Shown here one piece after another: positions 45,689 to 54,628 of a DNA stretch of 64,000 nucleotides; position 1 is the stretch's first letter; each line of letters starts with the position of its first letter. Source of the stretch: an uncultured Clostridia bacterium (GTDB lineage Bacteria; Bacillota; Clostridia; Christensenellales; Borkfalkiaceae); assembly GCA_947623655.1 (NCBI GenBank), contig CANQHG010000002.1, positions 50,550-114,549 on the forward strand. The letters run 5' to 3'. The notes under the pieces are model-generated. The model was not told the DNA's origin. It saw only the letters and a program-made list of their open reading frames with translations, and searched no databases. A program made the position numbers and the translations under genes.

Positions 45689-48600
45689 TCAGTTGTTTTT
45701 CTTGCGAAGAACAAAGACGAGAGCGAGAGAGCCGAGCGCAATGACTACGGCGCCGACGGAACCGAACGCGATCCAAAGCCCGCTGACCGCGCCGTTTACG
45801 CCGTTTGTGTTGACATTGGCAACGGCCGCAGTCATCGAGGGGCCTTCCATTCCTTGATCGGCAGAGGCGGTTTCATAGGTAATCTTAATAGATGTTAATT
45901 TGGGTGTGGTGCTATCATCCGCTTTGATTTCAAAGAAAGTGTAATTATCACCATCTGCTGCTGTGTAGGGCAAGTCCTTAGAGGTATTGATGCTACCACT
46001 TGATGTACCAAGAGATAATGTTACATTCCCATCCGTCTTGACAATTTCAATCTTTGTGATACGTCCTGGAAATGCTTCATCATTATGTATGTAGCCTTTT
46101 CCCCTTTGGAATTGCATCTTGTCGCCATCCATTAGCATCACTTGATAGGTCGTAAAACTTATCTCATCAACCACATGCGCTTGGTTATTAGGAGTATACC
46201 CGCTATTTCCTGTTAAATTGAGAGAATTCGTACCCGCAGTCAATGTAACTGTAATTGGTTGCTTTTCTCCAGGTTCCGTCTCACCACCACCGCCACCGGA
46301 AGTTGTAGGAGCTTCGTAGTTAATTACTATCGCAGTATAGTAGCTGGCTTCTGCAGTCCATTCAAGCTTAAAGAAAGTACACGACTCACCTGCTTGAGGC
46401 TTGAAAGTTAAGTCACCGGTAGTAGTGGAATCATAGGGCTTCCCTGTTGAAGATGATCCACTACAAGAAGTATCAGTTCCGAAGCTGCATTTGATTTCCG
46501 CGGTTGCTTTTCCACTGCCTGGTTTGAAAGGCGTAAGTACAACAGAAGTAATTTTCCCGGGGAATGCTGTGGTATTCTGTAAATTAGATTTTTTAGATTT
46601 ATTTCCCTGAATAGAGTGTGTCCCCTTATAATTGTTATCCAGTAGTTGGACATAAGATATTTTTATTCCGCTTTTTGTTCCGCCCTCTTCTACATCATAT
46701 CCTGTGGTATTATCCCCATAGGAGGTCGTCAAGCCAAAGTTGCTATTTGTTAACGTAAGAGACTTCGTCTCGACCTCGTCGCCGCCGCCTTCGCCGCCGC
46801 CGGAAGATTGCGCGGAAATCGTAATCGTGATCGATGTTTCGTGCGCTTGAATATTGCCGCTTGTAATCTTTGCTATAAGCTGGCATACAATGTCAGTTTC
46901 GCCGCGTTTGATCTGAAGAACACCATCAACGATTTTTGCCGACTCAGGATCGGCGCCGTCGGTCGTGACGGAGACCTCCCATGTAATGCTCACGTTTGCC
47001 GTTAAATAATCGGCAAGATTGAGGCTTTCAAGCGTAGGAAGCGTGTAATTTTCGGTAAATGTTTTAGGAACAATATTCCCGATCGCTTCCTCTACCGCAT
47101 CCACTTTTTGCTGATCGCTCTTCTGCCAATCGGTGATTTTGGAGCCTGCCTTAAACTCAAGCGTTTTTCCCTGATAATTGGTAAGCGAGCCGACCACGGT
47201 AACGAGGTCTCCCTTTTCCAAGGTTGTAGCCTTTACCACATCGTGCGAAGCGTAATAGACCATGATTTCCGTTCCGTTCACGGTGATATTAAATTGCCAA
47301 TCGCCTTCACTGCCTGTTTTTGTAACGCCGTCAGAGGAAACCGTACCCGTAAGTTCGTAGGTTCCGTTGAGCGAGGCGTCCGCAGCAAGGCCTTTGAGAG
47401 CTGTAAGAGTTTCGTCTTGCAATGCTTTATGCTGACAATTCACGCACACGCCTGCTTCACAGTTGCAATTTTCCGTTTGCACTTCTTGCTTTAATGGACA
47501 ATCCGGAACATTACAGACCCTAGTGTGCTTAAGATCGCTTGAATATTGATACTCCCAAACATGCTCATGCGTGCTTACCGACTTCTTGTAGTAGGTTGCA
47601 GTAACGTTAACGTTGTTGTAATATGTGATTTCGAGTGTTCCGTTATAGTTCGTGATATAACCTTTGAGAACAATTTCGGCACCCACTTCAAAATCATCAT
47701 AGCTCTTTAATATCGTTCCGTCCGGCTCCAAGCCAAAGACAAGGATACCCTTGTCGGCCGGCTCGTCTGCGCTATCGGCGATTTTGGCATTGATGATGTT
47801 GTTATTTTTGGTGCTCCATTCGCCTCTGACAATGACAAACCCTTTTACATATACCTCAGCGCCGTCGTTATAATACGATCCCTGCGTAAGTCCGCCTGCG
47901 AGCTTTAAAGCATCTGCGACTGTGAACGGATTATTTGATGAGCCGTCGCCGGTGAGAGTGACGTGTGCGGGGACATGAAGCGTGAAAGTAGCTTCGGCAT
48001 TCTGGCCGTTGCAGGTTGCAGTAACCTTGAGGGTAACGTCCCGCGCCTCTTCGGCAAAGGTGACCGTCAAAGTCTTGCCGTCGGCGAGAGCCGCAACGCC
48101 GTTGCCGTTGTCGGTCAACGTCCATGCGAACTGCACATCGTTGCTGTTTTCGGGAAGCGTGAGCGTTTCGGAAGTATTCTCGGAATTATTGAGGGTCTCC
48201 CGGAACGTATCGATCTGCGACTGTGCCTCGGCCAGCGCTTTCTGTGCGGCAATCACGTCGGGATCGGGCGTAGCAACTGTGAGCTTCATGGAAGCGATAC
48301 CGATTTGTTGATTGCTTGACAACGTCGTAGTAATAGAAAGACGAACTTGCTTGGCATCTGTAATTACTTGATTAGAACTGATTGTAGTAATTGATAATTC
48401 ATCACCAAAAGCTTGATTACCGTTCTTTTTAATCAAGTTGTCAGAGCAAGAAAGCCATTCCGCTCCATTCTTATATTCAAGATGAATGTCGCTAAACTTC
48501 TTGGTGCCCCATTGTTTCAAGCCGAATTCAAACGCTGTAATCGTTCTTTCTTCTTGTTCTCCCAATTCGACCGTTACATAAACCGTACTTTCGTTAGCAA

Positions 48601-51600
48601 CCATAACGGGGCAATCTTTAATCGTATTGCTTTGTTTTGACACTTTTGAAAACTCTACTTGACCGCTTAAACCTGTTGCATTTTCTCCCGCTTCCATGCC
48701 AATGGCAGTGAAATCTACAGTTTTTGTGCCATAGGAGCTCCAATCTGTCTTCGCATAGGTTTCGAAGTTGGTTGAGAAGTCAAAATTGGCAACATTCGGG
48801 TCTAACTGTTCTTTGGCCTCGATGGTAAGCGTGAAAGAACGGCCGTTGCCAAACTCTTGCTCGCCGATGTAGGCATGAGCAACGAGTTGAAGAACAACCT
48901 TTTCTGCGGTTTGCGTGATCTTGAGAATACCGTTCTCCGCGTCGATCGTTGCGACGTTCGGATCGACGCCCTGAGTTGTTACTTCTACGGTCCACTTGAA
49001 TGTGACTTCCGGCACTGTGGACGTCGGCAAGGCAAGATCTTTCGTCAGTTTCTCGGTTGTATCGAGCTGAATTGCTTGGAGCGCATTTTCTGCTTTATCG
49101 GCATTGGAGAGATAGATGCCGCCCGAGTAGACAACTTCGATCGCGGTGATCTTAACTTGGCCCTTGTTTGCAGTCCCCTCATTACCTACATTTAATACCA
49201 CCTTGTCAGCATTTACTTGAATTAAATCGCCAGATTTATATGTGTTCTTTTTATCTTTATCTGAACTTAAAAGAATACCGCCTTGCTCTTGATTATAAGT
49301 AATTTTTATCGATACAATTTTTGCATCGTTTTCGGCTTTAAAGGTGAGTTCGGGTCCTTCAGTTTGATATAGTTTCCATTCGCCCTTTCCGGTTTCACCA
49401 TTGCCGGAGTTATTGTCATAATACTTACCTGTATTATTATTGCTACTCGTCGTTTTAACCGCTGTTACGATAATGTTGTTATCAAGTTCAATGGTCTCAT
49501 ACTGCGTACCATTCTTCCACCCCTTTCCCTTTGCATAATCAGGGATAGTGGTCTTTGCGGTGTGTGTTTCGGCGAATTTAGCGTAGAGGGTGAGAGCGTG
49601 GCTCTCGCCCGCCGCGGCCGCAAGGTCGAACGACTCACCGACTTGTATCTCCTCTTCGCCGCTCTTATAATACCAATACAAGAAAGTATATTCCTTGTCT
49701 TCGGCCGTCTTGGTGGGAACTTTGGCGGGAAGCGTAAAGGTCTCGATCTCCGTCTCGGCTTCGGGCATGTTTTCTACGCCCGTCATGTCTTCGGCCGTGT
49801 ATGTTACGCTGTAAACCGCGACGATCTCAATTTCGATCGTGATATTTTCGGTGACTTGGAACTCATAGGAATTGCCTGTGAATTCGCTGAGTTTGTCTGT
49901 TGTGTTGAATTTAAGGGATTTGAGCTTGTAGCCCTCGGTCACTTCGATCTTGAGAGTGACAGTTGAGCCCGACTTATAGGTCTCCTGTGCGGGGTCGAGG
50001 GAGACGGTTGCGCCCGTATATGTCTCCTGATCGAGCGTTACCTTATAAACTCTTACAAGCGTAGCGGTGACGGTAACAGTGGCACTGTCTTCGGCGGTAA
50101 ACGTGATGGTGACAACGTTGCCCTGCACATTAAAGTTTTTAGCACCCGTGACGGCGATCTCGCCATCAAGGATATAATCGGCATTCGGAGCGATCGTGAT
50201 CGTGACGGTATCGCCGACTACGTACTGCGTTTTCTCCCCATTATAGGCGACAGCAGCATTTTCGGCACTGACGCTGAGGGCGAATACCTGCGTCCACTTG
50301 GCCTCGTAGGTGACGGTGACATCGGAATTTGCAAGCGTGAGGGTGGTGGTGCTTCCGTCCTCTGCGACCTGATGTTCCGCGCCCGTGACGGTGATCGTCC
50401 AACCGTCGAAACGGTAGCCCGCGCGTTGAGGGGTGCCGACGGTGACGGTGGCGGTGGCGCCGTTTTCACTTCTTGCGACGCCAAGTTCCGCGCCGCCGCT
50501 TTCGCCCGTGATAGAGGCATTGATCGCGACTTCGACGGCCGTTGCGGTGATCGTGATGTTTTCGGTCCCGACGGTGAGGGTATATTTGCCGTTTTCGAGC
50601 GTGCCGACGGAAACTGTGCCGAGCTTAAAGCCGTTTTCGACCGTGATCGTGAACGTGACGGCGGCGCCTTTCTCGTAGTAGGCGGCGGGGTTTTCGATCG
50701 TGATCGTGAGGTGAGCCGCAGTGGCGGCCGTGACGGTGTAGAGCTGTTCCCATTCGGCGCCGATCTTGACGTTCATCTCGTCGGCAAGGGCGATCTCGAA
50801 CGAGTTGCCCTCGACGGCCTGCGGCGTGGCGTCATTGAGGGAAGAAGTCCAATTCAAGAACTTGTAGCCCGTGCGTTCGGGCGTGCCCGTGAGGGTGACG
50901 GTGTAGTACTCGGAGCCGTCTTCATGGGTCGAAAGTTCACCGTAAGCAAAGCTGAGCTGGGCGGCGTTGGTGACATCGGCGCCGAGGTCGAAAGCGAGCG
51001 CGGGCGTTTTCACCTGCCATTGAGCCGCGATCGTGATGTTGGCAGTGACGTCGATCCGGGCGGCGGGCTGCTGAAGGGCGGCGTCTTCGCCGACTTTCCA
51101 GCCGAGGAAAGTGTATCCCGTACGGACTGGAGCGGCGGGGAGAGTGTATTTTTCGCCCGAGGTGACGGATGCGGTGCCGTTGGGCTGGCCGTTGCCGTAT
51201 TCGATCGTGATGATGTACGCGTCGCCGACGGTGACTTGATAAGTGATTTTTTCGTAAAGATATGTAATGACGATGCTGAACGACTCGTTAATTGCATCGG
51301 ATCTGTATGCGGAGCTATCGATCGTATAGAAGCCGTGCGAAGTTGTTTCGGCGGGCTGAAGCGTTAACACATCGCCGTTTTCGTAGTAAGCGGTGACGAC
51401 AAGGCCCTCGGAAGAGAACGGCTCGCCTTTTTTGAATTCCGTTTTATAGTCCTTAAGCTCGAGCGGGTTTTCGGTTCTGAGAAGAGGCCAGATAACGGGC
51501 TCGCCCTCTTTTTCGTACCAATAATTGCCGCGTTGAAGAGGCTCGTCTTGGGAGAAAAGATATAAGGTGTTTCCCGTGCTTTGGAGCGCCTCGGGAAGCG

Positions 51601-52684
51601 TTGTGCCCTTGTAGAAGATCTTGACGCCCAGACCGTTGAGCCCTGCGACGTTCTGATAGGCGTCCGCGGCGTCTTCGGGAATGGCTTCGATGATCACGCT
51701 CTCCAGAGCGCAACCCTTGAATGCGTCTGCGCCCACAGTTTTGAGGCCTGCGGGAAGCGTGACTTGGGTGAGAGCGGTGAGGCCTTCGAACGCGCCGTCT
51801 GCAATGACGAGCGTGCCTTCGCTTACAGTATATTTACCCCCCCCGTTTTCCGCGTTCTCGCGAAGAGGTCTGCGGCCCAAAGGCTGCGCGGGCGTCACAT
51901 CTGCGGCGCTCACCTTGAGAAGATATTGCCCGTCTTTGTCCGCAAGAACTTTAAAACCGCTTTCGGTTTTCCAGTTCGCGGGAGTTGTATAGAATTCCGT
52001 TTCGGCAAATGCGTTCCGACCGACGGAAGTGACCGTAGAGGGAATGTCGACTTCGCTAAGAGCATCGCACCCGTTGAAAGCGTTCTCTCCGATCGTCTCG
52101 GTGCCTTCTTGAATGGTGAGCTTTGAAAGGCTTGTGCACCCCGCGAACGCGCTCTCGCCGATCGAGGCAGAGCCTTTAATCGTCACGCTTGTGATCTTTT
52201 TGTTGCCCGCGAAAGCGTTTTCCGCGACATGGACGGGCTTTTCATCGATCTTTTCGGGAATGACAATAGAGGTCAATTCGGAGTCTTCGGCGGGAACGCC
52301 CTTGACGACGACTTCCTCTTCGGTGCTCTGCTCTTCGTCAACAATATAGTTGATGCCCGTTTTATGACAGATAGAGCACTCGCCGACCTCATTGACCTTG
52401 TGAGAGTACCCGTTTGCGGGAATGATGACAGAGACGCCCTCGCCGCAGTCGGGATCGGTGCAATATTTCATGCCGACGCCGGGAGCGACACAGGTTGGCT
52501 TGTAGATAACATACACTTCATCGCCGAGCGTATGCTCGTGCGGTTGCGACGTGCCCTCTTGCTCATCGAGCGCGTTTGCATGCGTGCTGAGGCCGAGAGA
52601 GATCCCTGCCGCGGCAAGAAGCACACACATGAGCGCCGACATGACGAAAAGCGCAAGTCTGTTGAGCGTTAAATGTTTCTTCAT
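45689..52684 (-). CDS. Giant surface protein: CxxC module, LRR_5, InlB repeats, OB-fold-like and atrophied-Ig-like regions, C-terminal TM
   Basis: Start at MKKHLTLNRLALFVMSALMCVLLAAAGISLGLSTHA (RBS aaggag); C-terminal GLWIAFGSVGAVVIALGSLALVFVLRKKNN; no LPxTG motif. Confidence 0.9.
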   Translation of the reverse strand: MKKHLTLNRLALFVMSALMCVLLAAAGISLGLSTHANALDEQEGTSQPHEHTLGDEVYVIYKPTCVAPGVGMKYCTDPDCGEGVSVIIPANGYSHKVNEVGECSICHKTGINYIVDEEQSTEEEVVVKGVPAEDSELTSIVIPEKIDEKPVHVAENAFAGNKKITSVTIKGSASIGESAFAGCTSLSKLTIQEGTETIGENAFNGCDALSEVDIPSTVTSVGRNAFAETEFYTTPANWKTESGFKVLADKDGQYLLKVSAADVTPAQPLGRRPLRENAENGGGKYTVSEGTLVIADGAFEGLTALTQVTLPAGLKTVGADAFKGCALESVIIEAIPEDAADAYQNVAGLNGLGVKIFYKGTTLPEALQSTGNTLYLFSQDEPLQRGNYWYEKEGEPVIWPLLRTENPLELKDYKTEFKKGEPFSSEGLVVTAYYENGDVLTLQPAETTSHGFYTIDSSAYRSDAINESFSIVITYLYEKITYQVTVGDAYIITIEYGNGQPNGTASVTSGEKYTLPAAPVRTGYTFLGWKVGEDAALQQPAARIDVTANITIAAQWQVKTPALAFDLGADVTNAAQLSFAYGELSTHEDGSEYYTVTLTGTPERTGYKFLNWTSSLNDATPQAVEGNSFEIALADEMNVKIGAEWEQLYTVTAATAAHLTITIENPAAYYEKGAAVTFTITVENGFKLGTVSVGTLENGKYTLTVGTENITITATAVEVAINASITGESGGAELGVARSENGATATVTVGTPQRAGYRFDGWTITVTGAEHQVAEDGSTTTLTLANSDVTVTYEAKWTQVFALSVSAENAAVAYNGEKTQYVVGDTVTITIAPNADYILDGEIAVTGAKNFNVQGNVVTITFTAEDSATVTVTATLVRVYKVTLDQETYTGATVSLDPAQETYKSGSTVTLKIEVTEGYKLKSLKFNTTDKLSEFTGNSYEFQVTENITIEIEIVAVYSVTYTAEDMTGVENMPEAETEIETFTLPAKVPTKTAEDKEYTFLYWYYKSGEEEIQVGESFDLAAAAGESHALTLYAKFAETHTAKTTIPDYAKGKGWKNGTQYETIELDNNIIVTAVKTTSSNNNTGKYYDNNSGNGETGKGEWKLYQTEGPELTFKAENDAKIVSIKITYNQEQGGILLSSDKDKKNTYKSGDLIQVNADKVVLNVGNEGTANKGQVKITAIEVVYSGGIYLSNADKAENALQAIQLDTTEKLTKDLALPTSTVPEVTFKWTVEVTTQGVDPNVATIDAENGILKITQTAEKVVLQLVAHAYIGEQEFGNGRSFTLTIEAKEQLDPNVANFDFSTNFETYAKTDWSSYGTKTVDFTAIGMEAGENATGLSGQVEFSKVSKQSNTIKDCPVMVANESTVYVTVELGEQEERTITAFEFGLKQWGTKKFSDIHLEYKNGAEWLSCSDNLIKKNGNQAFGDELSITTISSNQVITDAKQVRLSITTTLSSNQQIGIASMKLTVATPDPDVIAAQKALAEAQSQIDTFRETLNNSENTSETLTLPENSNDVQFAWTLTDNGNGVAALADGKTLTVTFAEEARDVTLKVTATCNGQNAEATFTLHVPAHVTLTGDGSSNNPFTVADALKLAGGLTQGSYYNDGAEVYVKGFVIVRGEWSTKNNNIINAKIADSADEPADKGILVFGLEPDGTILKSYDDFEVGAEIVLKGYITNYNGTLEITYYNNVNVTATYYKKSVSTHEHVWEYQYSSDLKHTRVCNVPDCPLKQEVQTENCNCEAGVCVNCQHKALQDETLTALKGLAADASLNGTYELTGTVSSDGVTKTGSEGDWQFNITVNGTEIMVYYASHDVVKATTLEKGDLVTVVGSLTNYQGKTLEFKAGSKITDWQKSDQQKVDAVEEAIGNIVPKTFTENYTLPTLESLNLADYLTANVSITWEVSVTTDGADPESAKIVDGVLQIKRGETDIVCQLIAKITSGNIQAHETSITITISAQSSGGGEGGGDEVETKSLTLTNSNFGLTTSYGDNTTGYDVEEGGTKSGIKISYVQLLDNNYKGTHSIQGNKSKKSNLQNTTAFPGKITSVVLTPFKPGSGKATAEIKCSFGTDTSCSGSSSTGKPYDSTTTGDLTFKPQAGESCTFFKLEWTAEASYYTAIVINYEAPTTSGGGGGETEPGEKQPITVTLTAGTNSLNLTGNSGYTPNNQAHVVDEISFTTYQVMLMDGDKMQFQRGKGYIHNDEAFPGRITKIEIVKTDGNVTLSLGTSSGSINTSKDLPYTAADGDNYTFFEIKADDSTTPKLTSIKITYETASADQGMEGPSMTAAVANVNTNGVNGAVSGLWIAFGSVGAVVIALGSLALVFVLRKKNN

Positions 52685-52745
52685 GTTTTCTCCTTTGCTC
52701 GTATTCCATTCCCTTGACAGAATACGGACGATTTTACTCATCTAT

Positions 52746-52774
52746 ATTGTAACAGATGGCGCTTGCAATGTCAA
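52746..52774 (-). promoter_or_regulatory. Sigma-A promoter of the 45689-52684 gene
   Basis: TTGACA - 17 nt - TACAAT on the minus strand. Confidence 0.8.
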
Positions 52775-52885
52775 TGAAAATACCAAAAAATGATTGGGCT
52801 TTCATAAAAAATTTTTATACCTTTTATAAGTAAGAGTTTTAACTGCTCCGAGATAAAAGAGGAGAAAATTCGGAGGCAAAATCGC

Positions 52886-52914
52886 TTTACAGAACAAAAA
52901 AAGCCGTGTATAAT
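52886..52914 (+). promoter_or_regulatory. Sigma-A promoter of the VUT transporter operon
   Basis: TTTACA (52886-52891) - 17 nt - TATAAT (52909-52914). Confidence 0.8.
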
Positions 52915-52922
52915 AGACCCCA

Positions 52923-52961
52923 AGATGTTCCTTGCCAAACCATCTGAAAAAAACAAGGAGG
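52923..52961 (+). promoter_or_regulatory. preQ1-I riboswitch candidate
   Basis: P1 AGATG/CATCT (52923-27/52941-45), loop TTCCTTGCCAAAC, A-rich tail GAAAAAAA, pseudoknot CCTTG/CAAGG (52930-34/52954-58) overlapping SD AAGGAGG; directly upstream of a VUT-family transporter. Confidence 0.8.
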
Positions 52962-52967
52962 CTTCTC

Positions 52968-53747
52968 ATGAAGCGCACTTTTCAAAATTTCATCAAAGAA
53001 ACCAAACTGCTCCTTTCTTCCGTACCGCCGTTCACGTTTGCGCTCTTTCTTCTGAGCGTATTTGCGATGAACCTGCTCGCCAACAAGAGCGTCGATCTCC
53101 CCGTCGGGTGGCTCGCGCTCGATTGCGGGATCATCGTATCGTGGGCGTCTTTTTTATGTATGGACGTTCTCACCAAGCGCTTCGGTCCCAAGGCCGCGAC
53201 AACGCTCTCCGTTATCGCCGCGCTCGTCAATCTCGTGATGTGCCTCGTCTTCTTCCTCGCTTCGCTCATTCCCGGCACCTGGGGCGCGTTTTTCGATTTC
53301 GGGGAACAGGACGTCATAAATACCGCGCTCGATTCGACGTTCGGCGGGACATGGTATGTCCTTTTGGGCAGTACCGTGGCTTTTGTGGCGTCGGCGGCCA
53401 TCAACAATTTCACGAATTGGGGCATCGGAAAGATCTTTAAAAAGAACCCCGACGGCTTTTGGGCGTACGCATGCAGAACGTATGTCTCGACGGCGATCGG
53501 ACAGTTTGCCGACAACCTGATCTTCGCGCTCATCGTCTCGCATTTCTTTTTCGGCTGGACGATGCTGCAATGCGTGACATGCGCCCTCACGGGCATGGTC
53601 GCCGAGCTCTTGTGCGAAGCCGTATTCTCCCCTCTCGGCTACAAAGTTTGCAGAAATTGGGAGAAGAAAGGCGTCGGCGCGGCCTATCTGAACTACATCT
53701 CCGAGGGAGAACACAGCGATGAAAATACTGATCACGGGAACGAGTAA
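52968..53747 (+). CDS. VUT-family (YhhQ-like) queuosine precursor transporter
   Basis: Multi-TM; LDCGIIVSWASFLCMDVLTKRFGPKAA...AYACRTYVSTAIGQFADNLIFALIV typical of the DUF165/VUT family; start set after aaggagg RBS. Confidence 0.87.
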   Translation: MKRTFQNFIKETKLLLSSVPPFTFALFLLSVFAMNLLANKSVDLPVGWLALDCGIIVSWASFLCMDVLTKRFGPKAATTLSVIAALVNLVMCLVFFLASLIPGTWGAFFDFGEQDVINTALDSTFGGTWYVLLGSTVAFVASAAINNFTNWGIGKIFKKNPDGFWAYACRTYVSTAIGQFADNLIFALIVSHFFFGWTMLQCVTCALTGMVAELLCEAVFSPLGYKVCRNWEKKGVGAAYLNYISEGEHSDENTDHGNE

Positions 53748-54360
53748 GGGCATCGGCAAGGCGATCGCCCAAAAATTTCTCGCCAGCGGACATACGGTGA
53801 CGGGGATAGACGTGCTCCCCCCCGCTTTCTCGCATGCAAATTTCAGCCATGTGACGGCAGATATCGCTTGCGGCGATCTGCCCGACTTTGCGCCCGACGT
53901 CCTCATCAATAATGCGGGCGTGCAAGACAGCGGAAACGACATCGACGTCAACCTCAAGGGAACGATCCGCGTCACCGAAAAATATCTCACATATATGCCG
54001 AAAAGCGTGGTTTTTATCGCCTCGGCAAGCGCCTCTACGGGGGCGGAATTTCCCGCCTATGCCGCGAGCAAGGGCGGCATGGTGAGCTATATGAAAAACG
54101 TTGCGCTCAGAGCGGCCGAATGGGGCGGAACGGCGAACAGCGTCTCCCCGGGAGGCGTGACGACGGCGCTCAACGACCGCGTGATGAACGACGAAAAACT
54201 CTGGGCGCAGATCATGGACGAAACGCCGCTCAAAAAGTGGGCTTCGCCCGAAGAGATCGCCGAATGGGTATACTTCATCGCCGTCGTCAACAAATCGATG
54301 ACGGCGCAAGACATCCTCATCGACAACGGCGAGGCCGCGCGGGCAAAGTTTATATGGTAG
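53719..54360 (+). CDS. Short-chain dehydrogenase/reductase
   Basis: ILITGTSKGIGKAIA (TGxxxGIG), NNAG, YAASK active-site motif; overlaps the VUT gene by 29 bp. Confidence 0.92.
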   Translation: MKILITGTSKGIGKAIAQKFLASGHTVTGIDVLPPAFSHANFSHVTADIACGDLPDFAPDVLINNAGVQDSGNDIDVNLKGTIRVTEKYLTYMPKSVVFIASASASTGAEFPAYAASKGGMVSYMKNVALRAAEWGGTANSVSPGGVTTALNDRVMNDEKLWAQIMDETPLKKWASPEEIAEWVYFIAVVNKSMTAQDILIDNGEAARAKFIW

Positions 54361-54389
54361 TTTACGCTCAGCCTGAGGGCGTGAGGGCG

Positions 54390-54529
54390 GCGTCATGCTG
54401 AGAAGAAGAGTCGTACGAAGTCTATGGAAGCTGTATCGAAGCATCTCGCGGCATGGTGTACGGTCGCCCCGCGATATTCTTCGGGTTAGTTCCCGTCCTC
54501 TCGTCCTTCTCACGTTCTCAGAATGACGC
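54390..54529. repeat. MITE-like/imperfect palindromic element (family B copy 1)
   Basis: Terminal GCGTCATgCTGAG/CTCAGaATGACGC (12/13); related to 63656-63799. Confidence 0.65.
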
Positions 54530-54578
54530 GGGGCGTACGTTGCATTTATCCTCCCTCGGGAGGGGACATGATAACAAC

Positions 54579-54609
54579 AAAAAAATGACGGCAAAGCCGT
54601 CATTTTTTT
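54579..54609. terminator. Bidirectional terminator between the SDR and lemA genes
   Basis: AAAAAAATGACGGC-aaa-GCCGTCATTTTTTT. Confidence 0.9.
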
Positions 54610-54628
54610 GCACATATGTGCGCGTTTT

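Noticed and set aside
53154-54615. Antisense ORFs (278 and 342 aa) opposite the VUT/SDR genes
   Set aside because: Opposite strand has clear transporter and SDR proteins with RBSs; antisense products show no motif.
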